From Treponema sp. (lineage in GTDB: Bacteria; Spirochaetota; Spirochaetia; Treponematales; Breznakiellaceae): a stretch of 64,000 nt of DNA. Below, piece by piece: positions 1 through 7,408 of this stretch. A program made the position numbers and the translations under genes. Every line of letters starts with the position of its first letter. The stretch's first letter is position 1. The notes below the pieces were generated by a model, which saw nothing but the letters and a program-made list of their open reading frames with translations, searched no databases and was not told the DNA's origin. The DNA lies in assembly GCA_009777735.1 (NCBI GenBank), contig WRLF01000007.1:1-64000 (forward strand), in the 5' to 3' direction.

Positions 1-60
1 CCTTGTTAAGGAGATAACAAATATACAAGACCTAGAAACCCAGAAGGCTGCCTAACCTAT

Positions 61-101
61 GTGACATTTCTACTGAACGGAAATAGGTGACATTTCTACT
101 G
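61..101. repeat. two direct copies of a 15-bp motif, possible insertion-sequence end
   Basis: GTGACATTTCTACTG occurs at 61-75 and again at 87-101, 26 bp apart, followed by a GTTGACA-like tract. Closely spaced direct repeats of this kind are often the terminal transposase-binding sites of insertion sequences, so this may be the end of an element lying left of the window. No transposase is visible, so this is inference. Confidence 0.4.
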
Positions 102-127
102 GTCGTTGACATGCGTAAAACATGCCC

Positions 128-157
128 TTGACAAAATATATATTCTTTGCATATAGT
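128..157 (+). promoter_or_regulatory. sigma70-type promoter for the URO-D family gene
   Basis: A perfect -35 TTGACA (128-133) is followed after 18 bp by TATAGT (152-157). It predicts a transcript start near 164, so an ATG at 147 would lie inside the promoter and the start at 192 is preferred. Confidence 0.6.
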
Positions 158-191
158 CTGTAAAATCAATCTCAATGTAAGAAGGTGTATC

Positions 192-1316
192 ATGGCTATT
201 ATTCCAATCAGGCAAAAATGGAACTCATCAATGACGGACCGGGAACGTTTTAACCGGCAGATGCATTATCAGAGTGTGGACAGGTGCTTCAATATGGAAT
301 TCGGCTACTGGAAAGAAAATTTTTCCCAGTGGGATATTTTCCGGGATAACGGTATTACGAATAATGCCGAAGCAGACATTTTTTTCTCGTTTGATCGTAT
401 ACAGGATATAGGCGGCCACACTTTTATGCACCCCCCCATTGAACGCCGGGTTATTGAAGTCAAGGATAAAACGCAGATCATTATCAACGAAGAAGGATTG
501 CTGGCGGAAGTGCCGCTGGAAGGCGGGGGCAGTTCCATCCCCCATTTTATTAAACCTGCCATTGTTACTCCCGAAGACTGGGCAGAATACAAGGAAAAAC
601 ATTTTAACATAAACCATCCTGACAGAAAGCTGGACATTGAGGCGATCAAAAAAAGGCTGCCTCCGTGCGCGGAACGGGATTTTCCCCTGGGGATATACTG
701 CGGATCCATGATTGGCAAAATCCGGGACATCCTCACATTTGAAGGGGTTGCCTGCGCGATTTTTGAAGAGCCGGAAATGCTGGAAGACATGGTTGAAACG
801 GTCTGTCAGCTTATTGAGTATTCGCTCGACCAGCTTCTGCCGCATTTTACATTTGATTATGCGTCCGGCTGGGAAGATATTTGCTTTAAAAGTGGTCCCA
901 TTGTTACCGTTGATTTTTTTAAGAATGTTGTCATGCCCCGTTACAAACGGATCGATAAAAAGCTCAAAGCCCACGGCATTGATATCTGGTACACGGACTG
1001 CGACGGAGACGTGCGGCACATACTCCCGTATTTTCTTGAAGGCGGCATAAACTGCCTGTTCCCCTTTGAAGTAAACAGCTGCACCCATCCCGGCGCGCTG
1101 CTCGATCAATATCAAGGACAACTGCGTATAATGGGCGGCGTAGACAAGATGGAACTGGGAAAAGGCCCGCAGGCCATTAAAGCGTACCTTGAGTCTCTGG
1201 AAAAATATGTGGCCCAGGGCGGTTTCATCCCCTTCTGCGACCACCGCTGCCCGCCGAATGTCAAACCGGAAGACTACCTGTACTACCTTGATCTGAAGCA
1301 AAAAATGTTTGGGTGA
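192..1316 (+). CDS. uroporphyrinogen decarboxylase (URO-D) family protein, MtaA/CmuA-like
   Basis: A protein of 374 residues that resembles the URO-D superfamily, which covers haem-pathway decarboxylases and corrinoid-dependent methyltransferases. The start at 192 is chosen because AAGGTG sits 8 bases upstream and a promoter lies at 128-157. Visible family-like segments are WYTDCDGDVRHILPYF, the PFEVNSCTHPG block, MGGVDKMELGKGP and a C-terminal GGFIPFCDHRCPPNV. The C-terminal Cys/His pattern suits the methyltransferase branch better than HemE. No other haem genes are in the window, so a one-carbon or demethylation role is more likely. Substrate and corrinoid partner are unknown. Confidence 0.75.
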   Translation: MAIIPIRQKWNSSMTDRERFNRQMHYQSVDRCFNMEFGYWKENFSQWDIFRDNGITNNAEADIFFSFDRIQDIGGHTFMHPPIERRVIEVKDKTQIIINEEGLLAEVPLEGGGSSIPHFIKPAIVTPEDWAEYKEKHFNINHPDRKLDIEAIKKRLPPCAERDFPLGIYCGSMIGKIRDILTFEGVACAIFEEPEMLEDMVETVCQLIEYSLDQLLPHFTFDYASGWEDICFKSGPIVTVDFFKNVVMPRYKRIDKKLKAHGIDIWYTDCDGDVRHILPYFLEGGINCLFPFEVNSCTHPGALLDQYQGQLRIMGGVDKMELGKGPQAIKAYLESLEKYVAQGGFIPFCDHRCPPNVKPEDYLYYLDLKQKMFG

Positions 1317-1746
1317 CGACTCCCTGTAGTTATAACAGTTCTCATCGAAATGGTATGTATGATATTTTGACACTTTTTCTGTTTTTGTCGTGTCCTTATT
1401 ACTTACTTACAGAAAAAAAATATTAAAATTTGTACTTGACAAAATGGTTTTTTCATGATAATCATGTATAATGATTAATATGGATTATTATACCTTATTA
1501 CCCCATACCTGCCCTGTCCTGCATTATTTACTTTCTGAAAAAAAAATCCAAATAATCTTTAAGTTGTACTTGACAAGTGTGATAAACAATTGTAATGTTG
1601 TGGTTAAAAACCCGCTAATAGCGGGGGTATATATGAAATGAAACCTGAAAGCTTCCGGAACTCGTGTTCGGGAGCCTGAAGTTTTTATCCGGTTTTGCCG
1701 GGAATAGGGGAACTTGCCCAAAAACAAGGTAATTTAAGGAGTTTGT
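1317..1746 (+). promoter_or_regulatory. long leader region with duplicated promoter-like tracts and hairpins
   Basis: This 430-bp stretch has no gene. Two similar tracts, an A-run followed by TTGTACTTGACA, end at 1441 and 1575. Behind the second, TAATGT lies 17 bp downstream (1593-1598). Two stem-loops follow: CCCGC/GCGGG with a 5-base loop (1611-1625), and a longer imperfect hairpin around 1650-1676 with a TCGT loop. GGAG at 1738-1741 is the ribosome site of the next gene. The region looks like tandem promoters with a structured 5' leader. Confidence 0.4.
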
Positions 1747-2811
1747 ATGAAAAGAATCATTGTTTGTTTTCTTGTCAGCGTTTTTGCTGTAACCGGGGCA
1801 TTTGCACAACTCACGTTCGGATTTCACACTGAGGTAAACAGTTATATGTTCAGCAGTATAATACCAACAGGTATGGCTGCGCAGAAAACCATGATTGATG
1901 ATCAGGGTTATGTAGTGCCGAACATCGGAACAAACAGGCTGGATGCCATGTGGCTTATACCTGAGAGTAACGGTAATCAAGGTTATTACATACCGTCAGG
2001 CGGATACAGCTTTTTTGCGCCAAGAGTATCTTCCGCCCTGAATACAGAGGATTTCAGGGAATACATTAATTACCTCAGTGACATGCATATTAACATTAAC
2101 TATTCCAGGGGGATTATGTTCGCCTCTTTTACCGTTCATCTGAGGGACATCCTTTTGAACAGATTAAACGGGGGATGGTGGTCCCTTAACAGGACGTTTG
2201 ATGCAGTAAATTTTCCGGATTTCACGATAGGGTTTGATCATTCAACATTCGGATTACGGGTTGGCAGTACAGAGGACCCACGCGCAGTTTCCGAGTACCG
2301 GGACTTTACCGACTGGAGCATGCTTACACCCGATCCCACCGCCCCGGTTCAGGGCCTGGTCAGCGTAAACCATGTTGACGGCTTCGGCGTACTGGTACCC
2401 AGCAACAATGCCTTTATTTTCAATTCCGCGCAAAATGCTTTCAGATACAAAAATGACCCGGCAAACCCGACGATGATACGTGACTTCTTCACTGCCGTTG
2501 CATCACTTAAGATGCTGGACCATTTCTTTGATATCCCCATAACGGTTGATCTGGCCATGGATTTCAATACTAACTTCCCGATCAATGATGGTTCCACTGA
2601 ATTGGCCCAGGAACGGGTTAACTTCGGTGTGGCGGTACGAGGCTCCAGGATTGCCAACCTTTTTAATTTTGACCTGCTGTACAAAATACGGGGCGGTGAC
2701 GGCACCCTGGATGATTCCTACGATTCTGTAAATAACCCTGGCGGCGGGCTGCATTACCCGCAGGAAGGGACGGAGTATTCAGGTCTCCCGCATCGGCGCA
2801 TACACTCGTAA
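1747..2811 (+). CDS. putative outer-membrane beta-barrel protein, 3' end replaced
   Basis: A 354-residue reading frame with a clear signal peptide (MKRIIVCFLVSVFAVTGAFA) and an alternating, aromatic-rich body typical of spirochaete outer-membrane barrels. The barrel-like sequence runs to about residue 345 (HYPQEGTEYSG) and the frame then ends in a short odd tail, LPHRRIHS. Immediately after, in another frame, comes the C-terminus of an unrelated solute-binding protein (about 2781-3146). The natural 3' end seems to be missing and two genes appear joined by deletion or recombination. It lacks the terminal aromatic residue expected of an intact barrel. It is probably a truncated, non-functional gene. 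Confidence 0.6.
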   Translation: MKRIIVCFLVSVFAVTGAFAQLTFGFHTEVNSYMFSSIIPTGMAAQKTMIDDQGYVVPNIGTNRLDAMWLIPESNGNQGYYIPSGGYSFFAPRVSSALNTEDFREYINYLSDMHININYSRGIMFASFTVHLRDILLNRLNGGWWSLNRTFDAVNFPDFTIGFDHSTFGLRVGSTEDPRAVSEYRDFTDWSMLTPDPTAPVQGLVSVNHVDGFGVLVPSNNAFIFNSAQNAFRYKNDPANPTMIRDFFTAVASLKMLDHFFDIPITVDLAMDFNTNFPINDGSTELAQERVNFGVAVRGSRIANLFNFDLLYKIRGGDGTLDDSYDSVNNPGGGLHYPQEGTEYSGLPHRRIHS

Positions 2812-3146
2812 TTTTTGAGAGGTCACCGAACAAAGAAGCGGCAGCCAAATTTATAGAATTCCTCGTTGGGAGTCAGGTTGCTCTTGATTCTTATATCGGT
2901 GAAAATGGCTTTACACCGGTTACCATGAGCGCCATCTCAAAATCTCCGGCCCTTCAGAGGAGCGAATTCATCGAGTCTTTTGTCAGTGACGTGGTTCCCT
3001 CCAGTGTTCCAATGCCCACATGTCCTGATTACGCAGAATATGCGGAGATCATCATGACCGGTGTACAGGAAATGATTACAACAAACAGATCCGTTGATGA
3101 TGTATTGGCTGACGGTCAGAGAAGACTGGAAGCCCTGTTTAGGTAA
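2781..3146 (+). pseudogene. C-terminal fragment of a sugar ABC transporter solute-binding protein
   Basis: Reading the frame that ends at 3146 upstream through 2925 gives VIFERSPNKEAAAKFIEFL followed by GENGFTPVTMSAISKSP and a final ADGQRRLEALFR. This is the typical end of family-1 extracellular sugar-binding proteins. The N-terminal three quarters, including signal peptide and ligand domain, are absent. The frame merges upstream into the beta-barrel gene in a different phase. No start codon with a ribosome site is evident. It is a remnant, joined to 1747-2811 by a rearrangement. Confidence 0.7.
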
Positions 3147-3171
3147 TCTGACTGAAACGTCATAAGCAGAG

Positions 3172-3200
3172 TTGAATTTACCGGGGCTAGGCGGTATAAT
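3172..3200 (+). promoter_or_regulatory. probable promoter of tRNA-Arg
   Basis: TTGAAT (3172-3177), a 17-bp spacer and a perfect TATAAT (3195-3200) point toward the tRNA 114 bp downstream. The spacer overlaps a 20-bp direct repeat that recurs downstream. Confidence 0.55.
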
Positions 3201-3271
3201 ATTACTGCTCCCGCAGCGAAAGCCCTCGCGCCTTTAGTGGCATACTGTTGCATTTACTGGGGCTAGGCGGT
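3176..3271. repeat. 20-bp direct repeat pair upstream of tRNA-Arg
   Basis: ATTTACCGGGGCTAGGCGGT (3176-3195) recurs with one mismatch at 3252-3271, a 76-bp period. The first copy forms the spacer of a good promoter. The second is preceded by TTGCAT but followed by TGCTGA instead of a -10 box, so it looks like a decayed duplicate of the promoter. Confidence 0.55.
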
Positions 3272-3313
3272 GCTGACGTTTTTCATCCACACTCCTAACG
3301 GAGTGCATATAAT

Positions 3314-3387
3314 GCGCCTGTAGCTCATCTGGATAGAGTAATGGACTTCGAATCCATAGGTAGCAGGTTCGAATCCTGCCGGGCGCA
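3314..3387 (+). tRNA. tRNA-Arg, anticodon TCG
   Basis: The acceptor stem GCGCCTG pairs with CGGGCGC, with discriminator A at 3387. The anticodon stem ATGGA/TCCAT encloses the loop CTTCGAA, giving anticodon TCG (reads CGA). The T-arm GCAGGTTCGAATCCTGC is canonical. CCA is not encoded. The last 18 bases plus AAA are duplicated at 3549-3569. Confidence 0.93.
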
Positions 3388-3569
3388 AAACTAATTACTA
3401 AAACTGAAACAGAAGCAGGATTCGAAACTTTTTTGCGGCCTGTTTAGTGGCGAGACTCGCAGCTACTAAACAGGTAAATCGCCAAGGATGGCGATTTAGC
3501 AAAAAAGACGGCCTGGAGTGAGGCAACAGGAGGTTGCCGAACGAAAGGCGAATCCTGCCGGGCGCAAAA
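3370..3569 (+). other. structured insert bounded by a duplicated tRNA-Arg 3' end
   Basis: The 21 bp from 3370 to 3390 (tRNA 3' end plus AAA) is repeated exactly at 3549-3569, as expected for an attL/attR pair. The material between folds tightly on paper. A closing stem pairs GCAGGATTCG (3415-3424) with CGAATCCTGC (3549-3558). A 9-bp stem CTTTTTTGC/GCAAAAAAG (3428-3436/3499-3507) encloses two abutting hairpins: CCTGTTTAGT/ACTAAACAGG (3439-3448/3465-3474) and TAAATCGCCA/TGGCGATTTA (3475-3484/3489-3498). A third hairpin, GGCAAC/GTTGCC, lies at 3522-3538. No protein is encoded. It could be a mobile non-coding element, a structured RNA cotranscribed with the tRNA, or a satellite remnant. Confidence 0.65.
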
Positions 3570-3573
3570 ACAC

Positions 3574-3608
3574 TTTTACCTTTTACCTTTTAACTGTATA
3601 CTACCTTT
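3574..3608 (+). promoter_or_regulatory. heptamer repeat and leaderless promoter of ettA
   Basis: Three 7-bp units (TTTTACC, TTTTACC, TTTTAAC, 3574-3594) lead into TGTATACT, whose TATACT (3597-3602) ends six bases before the ATG. That would place transcript start at the start codon. No ribosome-binding site is present, consistent with a leaderless message. Confidence 0.5.
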
Positions 3609-5324
3609 ATGCCAACAGTTGACGACAAAAAAATAATTTATTCGATGTACCGTGTCGGGAAAAAACACGGGACGAAACAAGTGCTCAAAGACATTAATCT
3701 TTCATATTTTTACGGGGCTAAGATAGGCGTTATCGGACTGAATGGATCGGGGAAGTCGAGCCTGCTCAATATTCTTGCCGGTGTCGATACTGAATTTATC
3801 GGAGAAACCTCTGTCAGTCCCGGTTATACCATCGGGTATCTTGAGCAGGAGCCTCAGTTGGAGGCGGGTAAGACCGTTAAGGAAATTGTGTCTGAGGGAG
3901 CGGCGGAACTCGTGGCCCTGCTTGCGGAGTTTGATCAGGTAAGTGAGGCATTTGGCGAGCCTGATGCCGATTATGATAAACTCGGATCCAGGCAGGCGGA
4001 GCTGCAGGAGAAAATTGAAGCAGCCGACGGCTGGAACCTTGACAGCCGCCTGGAACTGGCGATGGAAGCGCTGCGCTGTCCGCCCGGCGATGAGTTAGTT
4101 GATCACCTTTCCGGCGGAGAACGGCGGCGGGTGGCGCTGTGCAGACTCCTGCTGCAAAAACCGGACATCCTCCTGCTGGATGAGCCGACAAACCACCTTG
4201 ATGCAGAAACAGTCGCTTGGTTGGAGCGGCACCTGCGGGACTATGCGGGAACGATCATTGCCGTTACCCATGACCGGTATTTCCTGGACAATGTTGCCGG
4301 ATGGATTCTCGAACTGGATCGCGGCGAGGGCATTCCCTGGAAAGGAAACTATTCCGGCTGGCTTGAGCAAAAAGAACAGCGTCTGGCCCAGGAAGAAAAA
4401 GGCGAAAGCGACCGGCGTAAAACCCTCCAGCGCGAGCTTGAGTGGATACGGATGAGTCCCAAAGGCCGTCATGCCAAAAGCAAGGCCCGCATTACGAATT
4501 ACGAAAAACTCTATCAGGATGACGAACGTGAACGGTCAAACAAAGCGGCGCAAAGCAGTAAAATTATTATTCCGGCAGGGCCGCACTTGGGCAAACTGGT
4601 AATAGAAGCGAACGGGCTTGCAAAATCGTATCCCCTGCAAAGCGGCGGCGCACGGCTGCTGTTTGACAATATGAACTTTACCGTACCGCCCGGCGCTTGC
4701 GTGGGCATTATCGGACCGAACGGTGCGGGAAAAACCACACTGTTCAGGATAATTACCGGCAGTGAACAGCCCGATTCCGGCGAACTGCGCTTGGGGGACA
4801 GTGTTAAACTCGGTTATGCCGATCAGATGCGAGCCGTGCTGGACGGCGAAAAAAGCGTATGGGAACAGCTTTCCGGCGGTCTTGACATGATACGGCTTGG
4901 CTCCGCGCCGGGCGCCAGAGAAGTGAACTCCCGCGCGTACTGCGCCTGGTACAATTTTTCCGGCGGCGACCAGCAAAAAAAAGTCGGTGTACTTTCCGGC
5001 GGCGAGCGCAACCGCCTCAATTTGGCAATGATGCTCAAGGAAGGGGCAAACGTGCTGCTGCTGGACGAGCCAACGAACGATCTTGATGTCAACACCCTGC
5101 GGGCGCTTGAGGAAGCCCTGGATAATTTTGCCGGAGTGAGCCTCGTGATTAGCCATGACCGCTGGTTCCTCGACCGGATTGCCACCCACATTTTAGCGTT
5201 TGAAGACGGCGAGACGGTCTGGTATGACGGCAATTGGTCAGAATATGCCGAATGGCGGCGGGAACGGCTCGGCTCGGCGGCGGACAGCCCCCACCGGTAT
5301 GTGTACCGCAAACTGGAACGGTAA
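3609..5324 (+). CDS. ettA: energy-dependent translational throttle protein EttA (ABC-F ATPase)
   Basis: This is a duplicated ABC ATPase without membrane segments, 571 residues, slightly longer than the usual 550-560. The first cassette has Walker A GLNGSGKSS (about 43-51), signature LSGGERRR (about 166) and Walker B LLLDEPTNHLD. The second has GPNGAGKTT (about 367), LSGGERNR and LLLDEPTNDLD. Between them a basic linker with RMSPKGRHAKSKARI is the P-site tRNA-interaction region typical of EttA. EttA binds the ribosomal E site and gates the first elongation step according to the ATP/ADP ratio. It stands alone behind tRNA-Arg, apparently with its own leaderless promoter. Confidence 0.93.
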   Translation: MPTVDDKKIIYSMYRVGKKHGTKQVLKDINLSYFYGAKIGVIGLNGSGKSSLLNILAGVDTEFIGETSVSPGYTIGYLEQEPQLEAGKTVKEIVSEGAAELVALLAEFDQVSEAFGEPDADYDKLGSRQAELQEKIEAADGWNLDSRLELAMEALRCPPGDELVDHLSGGERRRVALCRLLLQKPDILLLDEPTNHLDAETVAWLERHLRDYAGTIIAVTHDRYFLDNVAGWILELDRGEGIPWKGNYSGWLEQKEQRLAQEEKGESDRRKTLQRELEWIRMSPKGRHAKSKARITNYEKLYQDDERERSNKAAQSSKIIIPAGPHLGKLVIEANGLAKSYPLQSGGARLLFDNMNFTVPPGACVGIIGPNGAGKTTLFRIITGSEQPDSGELRLGDSVKLGYADQMRAVLDGEKSVWEQLSGGLDMIRLGSAPGAREVNSRAYCAWYNFSGGDQQKKVGVLSGGERNRLNLAMMLKEGANVLLLDEPTNDLDVNTLRALEEALDNFAGVSLVISHDRWFLDRIATHILAFEDGETVWYDGNWSEYAEWRRERLGSAADSPHRYVYRKLER

Positions 5325-5397
5325 GCGTCCCCCCCCTCCGCCCCTCGCCCTCTTAACCCATCATAATGCACCCCCCATCAATGGTCATTGAATAAGG

Positions 5398-5525
5398 CAG
5401 CAATGTAATGCCCCCCTTAAAGCATGATTAGGCGGGTGTCAGTGGTAAACGTGCCGCGCAAGCGGTGCGTTTGACCGCTGACAGGCCCCGCATAAGTATA
5501 CTTAAAAAGGGGCATTACATTGCTG
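5398..5525. repeat. 128-bp near-perfect palindrome, MITE-like
   Basis: Perfect 17-bp inverted ends (CAGCAATGTAATGCCCC at 5398-5414 and its complement at 5509-5525) enclose further self-complementary sequence. GTGTCAGTGGTAAACG pairs imperfectly with CGTTTGACCGCTGACA, and the centre is GCCGC-GCAA-GCGGT. The whole segment can form one long hairpin. There is no ORF, T-run or obvious target duplication. It resembles a miniature inverted-repeat element more than a terminator. Confidence 0.7.
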
Positions 5526-5569
5526 TTTAACCAGTTTTATACTGCGATTAATGGGGGTAGGCAAAAAAA

Positions 5570-5616
5570 AGACAGTGCGCCTGGACGTTGTGGGGGAAAC
5601 CCTACGCGCACCGTCT
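5570..5616 (+). promoter_or_regulatory. hairpin with GAAA tetraloop upstream of ccdA
   Basis: AGACAGTGCGC (5570-5580) pairs with GCGCACCGTCT (5606-5616) with one mismatch. Inside, GTGGGG/CCCTAC (5590-5595/5600-5605) closes a GAAA tetraloop, and a 9-base bulge lies on the 5' side. The GNRA loop suggests the structure acts as RNA. It ends 114 bp before ccdA, so it could be a leader element or another small repeat. Confidence 0.45.
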
Positions 5617-5730
5617 ATTAAACTGTGGAGGAATTCCCTCCCTGTAATTATAATATCGGCATTTAGCAAAAGGACTTTAGCAGAAAAACCCTGTTTTTTC
5701 TCAATAATTCTGATAAAATTAAATATTGTG

Positions 5731-6432
5731 ATGCAGTATGTATTGTTATTTCTCGAAGGAATAATTACTTTTATCTCCCCCTGTTTGCTTCCCATGCTGC
5801 CAATATACATTTCATTTTTTGCTGCGGAACAATCAGTTCCCTCAGCCGGGGAACATCAGGGCCAGGTATCCCTTGCGGGTAAACGAAGGGCGGTAATAAA
5901 TGTCTTAGGGTTTGTGCTTGGTTTTACTATTGTGTTTGTCATTCTTGGCGCGTTTGCCGGGACAGTTGGTTTGCTGCTGGTGAACCATACAACAGTGGTA
6001 AACATTGTAACCGGGCTGATTGTTGTTTTTTTAGGGTTGAATTTTATTGGTATTATTAAAATTGGTTTATTCAATAGAAGCGGCGGTATAACCGCAAAAG
6101 TAAAAAATTTGCGGTTTTTTTCTGCTATGCTGTTCGGCATTGTTTTTTCTATCACCTGGACACCGTGTGTCGGGGCTTTTCTGGGCGCTGCTCTTGGGAA
6201 GGCATCAATGCGGGGCGGAATTGTCAGCGGTATTGTCATGCTGCTTGTCTATTCGCTCGGTCTTGGTATACCATTTGTAGTAAGCGCTGTATTAATTGAC
6301 CGGCTGAAAGTAGCTTTTGATTTTATCAAACGTCATTACCGGGTGATAAATATAGTATCCGGCATAGTACTGGTGATAATGGGGGTACTCATGGCAGCCG
6401 GATTGATGGGAAAATTTCTTTCATTAGTTTGA
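5731..6432 (+). CDS. ccdA: cytochrome c biogenesis/thiol-disulfide transporter CcdA
   Basis: A protein of about 233 residues with six predicted membrane helices. The first helix carries FISPCLLPMLPIY and the fourth SITWTPCVGAFLGAAL; these two Pro-Cys motifs are the redox pair of CcdA/DsbD-beta proteins. It carries electrons from cytoplasmic thioredoxin across the inner membrane. The start at 5731 (or GTG 5728) is chosen because the family begins just before the first helix and the longer frame would translate the hairpin element. It is followed after 16 bp by a periplasmic thioredoxin-like gene, its likely redox partner. Confidence 0.88.
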   Translation: MQYVLLFLEGIITFISPCLLPMLPIYISFFAAEQSVPSAGEHQGQVSLAGKRRAVINVLGFVLGFTIVFVILGAFAGTVGLLLVNHTTVVNIVTGLIVVFLGLNFIGIIKIGLFNRSGGITAKVKNLRFFSAMLFGIVFSITWTPCVGAFLGAALGKASMRGGIVSGIVMLLVYSLGLGIPFVVSAVLIDRLKVAFDFIKRHYRVINIVSGIVLVIMGVLMAAGLMGKFLSLV

Positions 6433-6448
6433 TAATACAGGAGGATTT

Positions 6449-7012
6449 ATGACACAAAAATTGAAAATCGTACTGGGTATTGCAGGGTTAGCCCTGTTGA
6501 TTGGCGTTGCGTATTTTGCGTATTCCGCATTTAACGAAAAGGGAGAATCATTCAACCCCATCGCATTGGCTGAGGAACGAAATGCCAATAGGCAGGAACA
6601 AAAAGCGCCGGATTTCAGCATGACAGACTGGGATGGAAACATGGTGAAGCTGTCAGATTTTTCAGGTAAACCTGTTGTAGTCAATTTTTGGGCAAGCTGG
6701 TGTCCTCCCTGCGTTGAAGAAATGCCGGATTTTAACAGGGTGTACCGGGAATTAGGCAGTGAAGTACATTTCCTCATGGTCAATTTAGTTGATGGTCAGC
6801 GGGAGACCGTTGAAATTGCAAAAAGATTTATTACAGGCAATGGTTTTTCTTTCCCTGTTTTTTTTGATACCGGACGGGAAGGCTCAAGAGCTTACGGGAT
6901 TCGTGCTATCCCTACCACATTGTTTATAAACAAAGATGGTAATGTCTCTGCTATAGATCGAGGGATGATTAATGAAAACACCCTGCGCAGACGTATTGAG
7001 CAGATTCGCTGA
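6449..7012 (+). CDS. membrane-anchored TlpA/ResA-type thiol-disulfide oxidoreductase
   Basis: The protein has 187 residues with an N-terminal membrane anchor or signal (about 8-26) and a thioredoxin fold holding the active site WASWCPPC (about 88-95). The cis-proline segment AIPTTLFI follows later. An AGGAGG site precedes the ATG. As ResA/TlpA proteins do, it probably reduces disulfides in extracytoplasmic proteins using electrons from the upstream CcdA. There is no cytochrome c biogenesis operon here, so general redox maintenance is as likely as haem attachment. Confidence 0.87.
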   Translation: MTQKLKIVLGIAGLALLIGVAYFAYSAFNEKGESFNPIALAEERNANRQEQKAPDFSMTDWDGNMVKLSDFSGKPVVVNFWASWCPPCVEEMPDFNRVYRELGSEVHFLMVNLVDGQRETVEIAKRFITGNGFSFPVFFDTGREGSRAYGIRAIPTTLFINKDGNVSAIDRGMINENTLRRRIEQIR

Positions 7013-7024
7013 TTCATGCTGCCT

Positions 7025-7048
7025 TACCGGGCCTTCCCGTTTCCGGTA
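7025..7048. terminator. weak stem-loop between convergent genes
   Basis: TACCGG (7025-7030) pairs with CCGGTA (7043-7048), with GGG/CCC pairing possible inside the loop. It lies between the convergent thioredoxin-like and YdbC genes. There is no clear T-run, so termination is only possible. Confidence 0.3.
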
Positions 7049-7050
7049 CT

Positions 7051-7281
7051 TTACGTTAACGCTTTTTTCAGCATTTCCGCCAGTTTAGCCGCCTCTTCCT
7101 GACTGAGGGTAATGCCTTTTCCCATCTTTTCATGATCCGGCGACCAGTCCCGAACATCAAATTTCGGATCTCTCCCATTCCATGCAACAAGGTTAAGCTC
7201 TTTAATCCAGCCTCCCCGCGCTTCTCCGATTACGCCGTAATGCTTTACTACCTCGAATTCAATCCGATCCTTCTGATCCAT
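7051..7281 (-). CDS. YdbC/PC4-like single-stranded DNA-binding protein
   Basis: A compact 76-residue protein with the YdbC-family pattern: IEFEVVKHYGVI, then GGWIKELNLVAWNGRDPKFDVRDW and SPDHEKMGKGITLSQEEA. YdbC proteins are bacterial relatives of the eukaryotic coactivator PC4 and bind single-stranded nucleic acid as dimers. The start at 7281 has an AGGAGG site; a longer frame to 7398 has none. It is the last gene of the minus-strand run. Confidence 0.85.
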   Translation of the reverse strand: MDQKDRIEFEVVKHYGVIGEARGGWIKELNLVAWNGRDPKFDVRDWSPDHEKMGKGITLSQEEAAKLAEMLKKALT

Positions 7282-7408
7282 TTTTGCCTCCTGCTGCGGG
7301 CGCATTATTTTCAGCGCCGGCATGATGTAATTTTTTCTACATCTATTATATGGCGTGAAGTTGGGTTTTGCTTGGTTGTTTGGGGAAAAAATCCACAAAT
7401 CCGATGGA

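Noticed and set aside
192-1316. Assignment of the first gene as hemE of haem biosynthesis
   Set aside because: The C-terminal Cys/His motif fits the methyltransferase branch and no haem genes accompany it.
228-1373. Long minus-strand ORF (381 codons) opposite the URO-D family gene
   Set aside because: It mirrors the real gene, has no recognisable domain, and the plus strand has a promoter, ribosome site and family motifs.
3308-3313. TATAAT directly before tRNA-Arg as its promoter
   Set aside because: A start 6-7 bases downstream would fall inside the mature tRNA; the promoter at 3172-3200 is better placed.
5325-5397. Terminator after ettA in the C-rich stretch
   Set aside because: No stem-loop followed by a T-run can be drawn there; the 128-bp palindrome also lacks a T-run.
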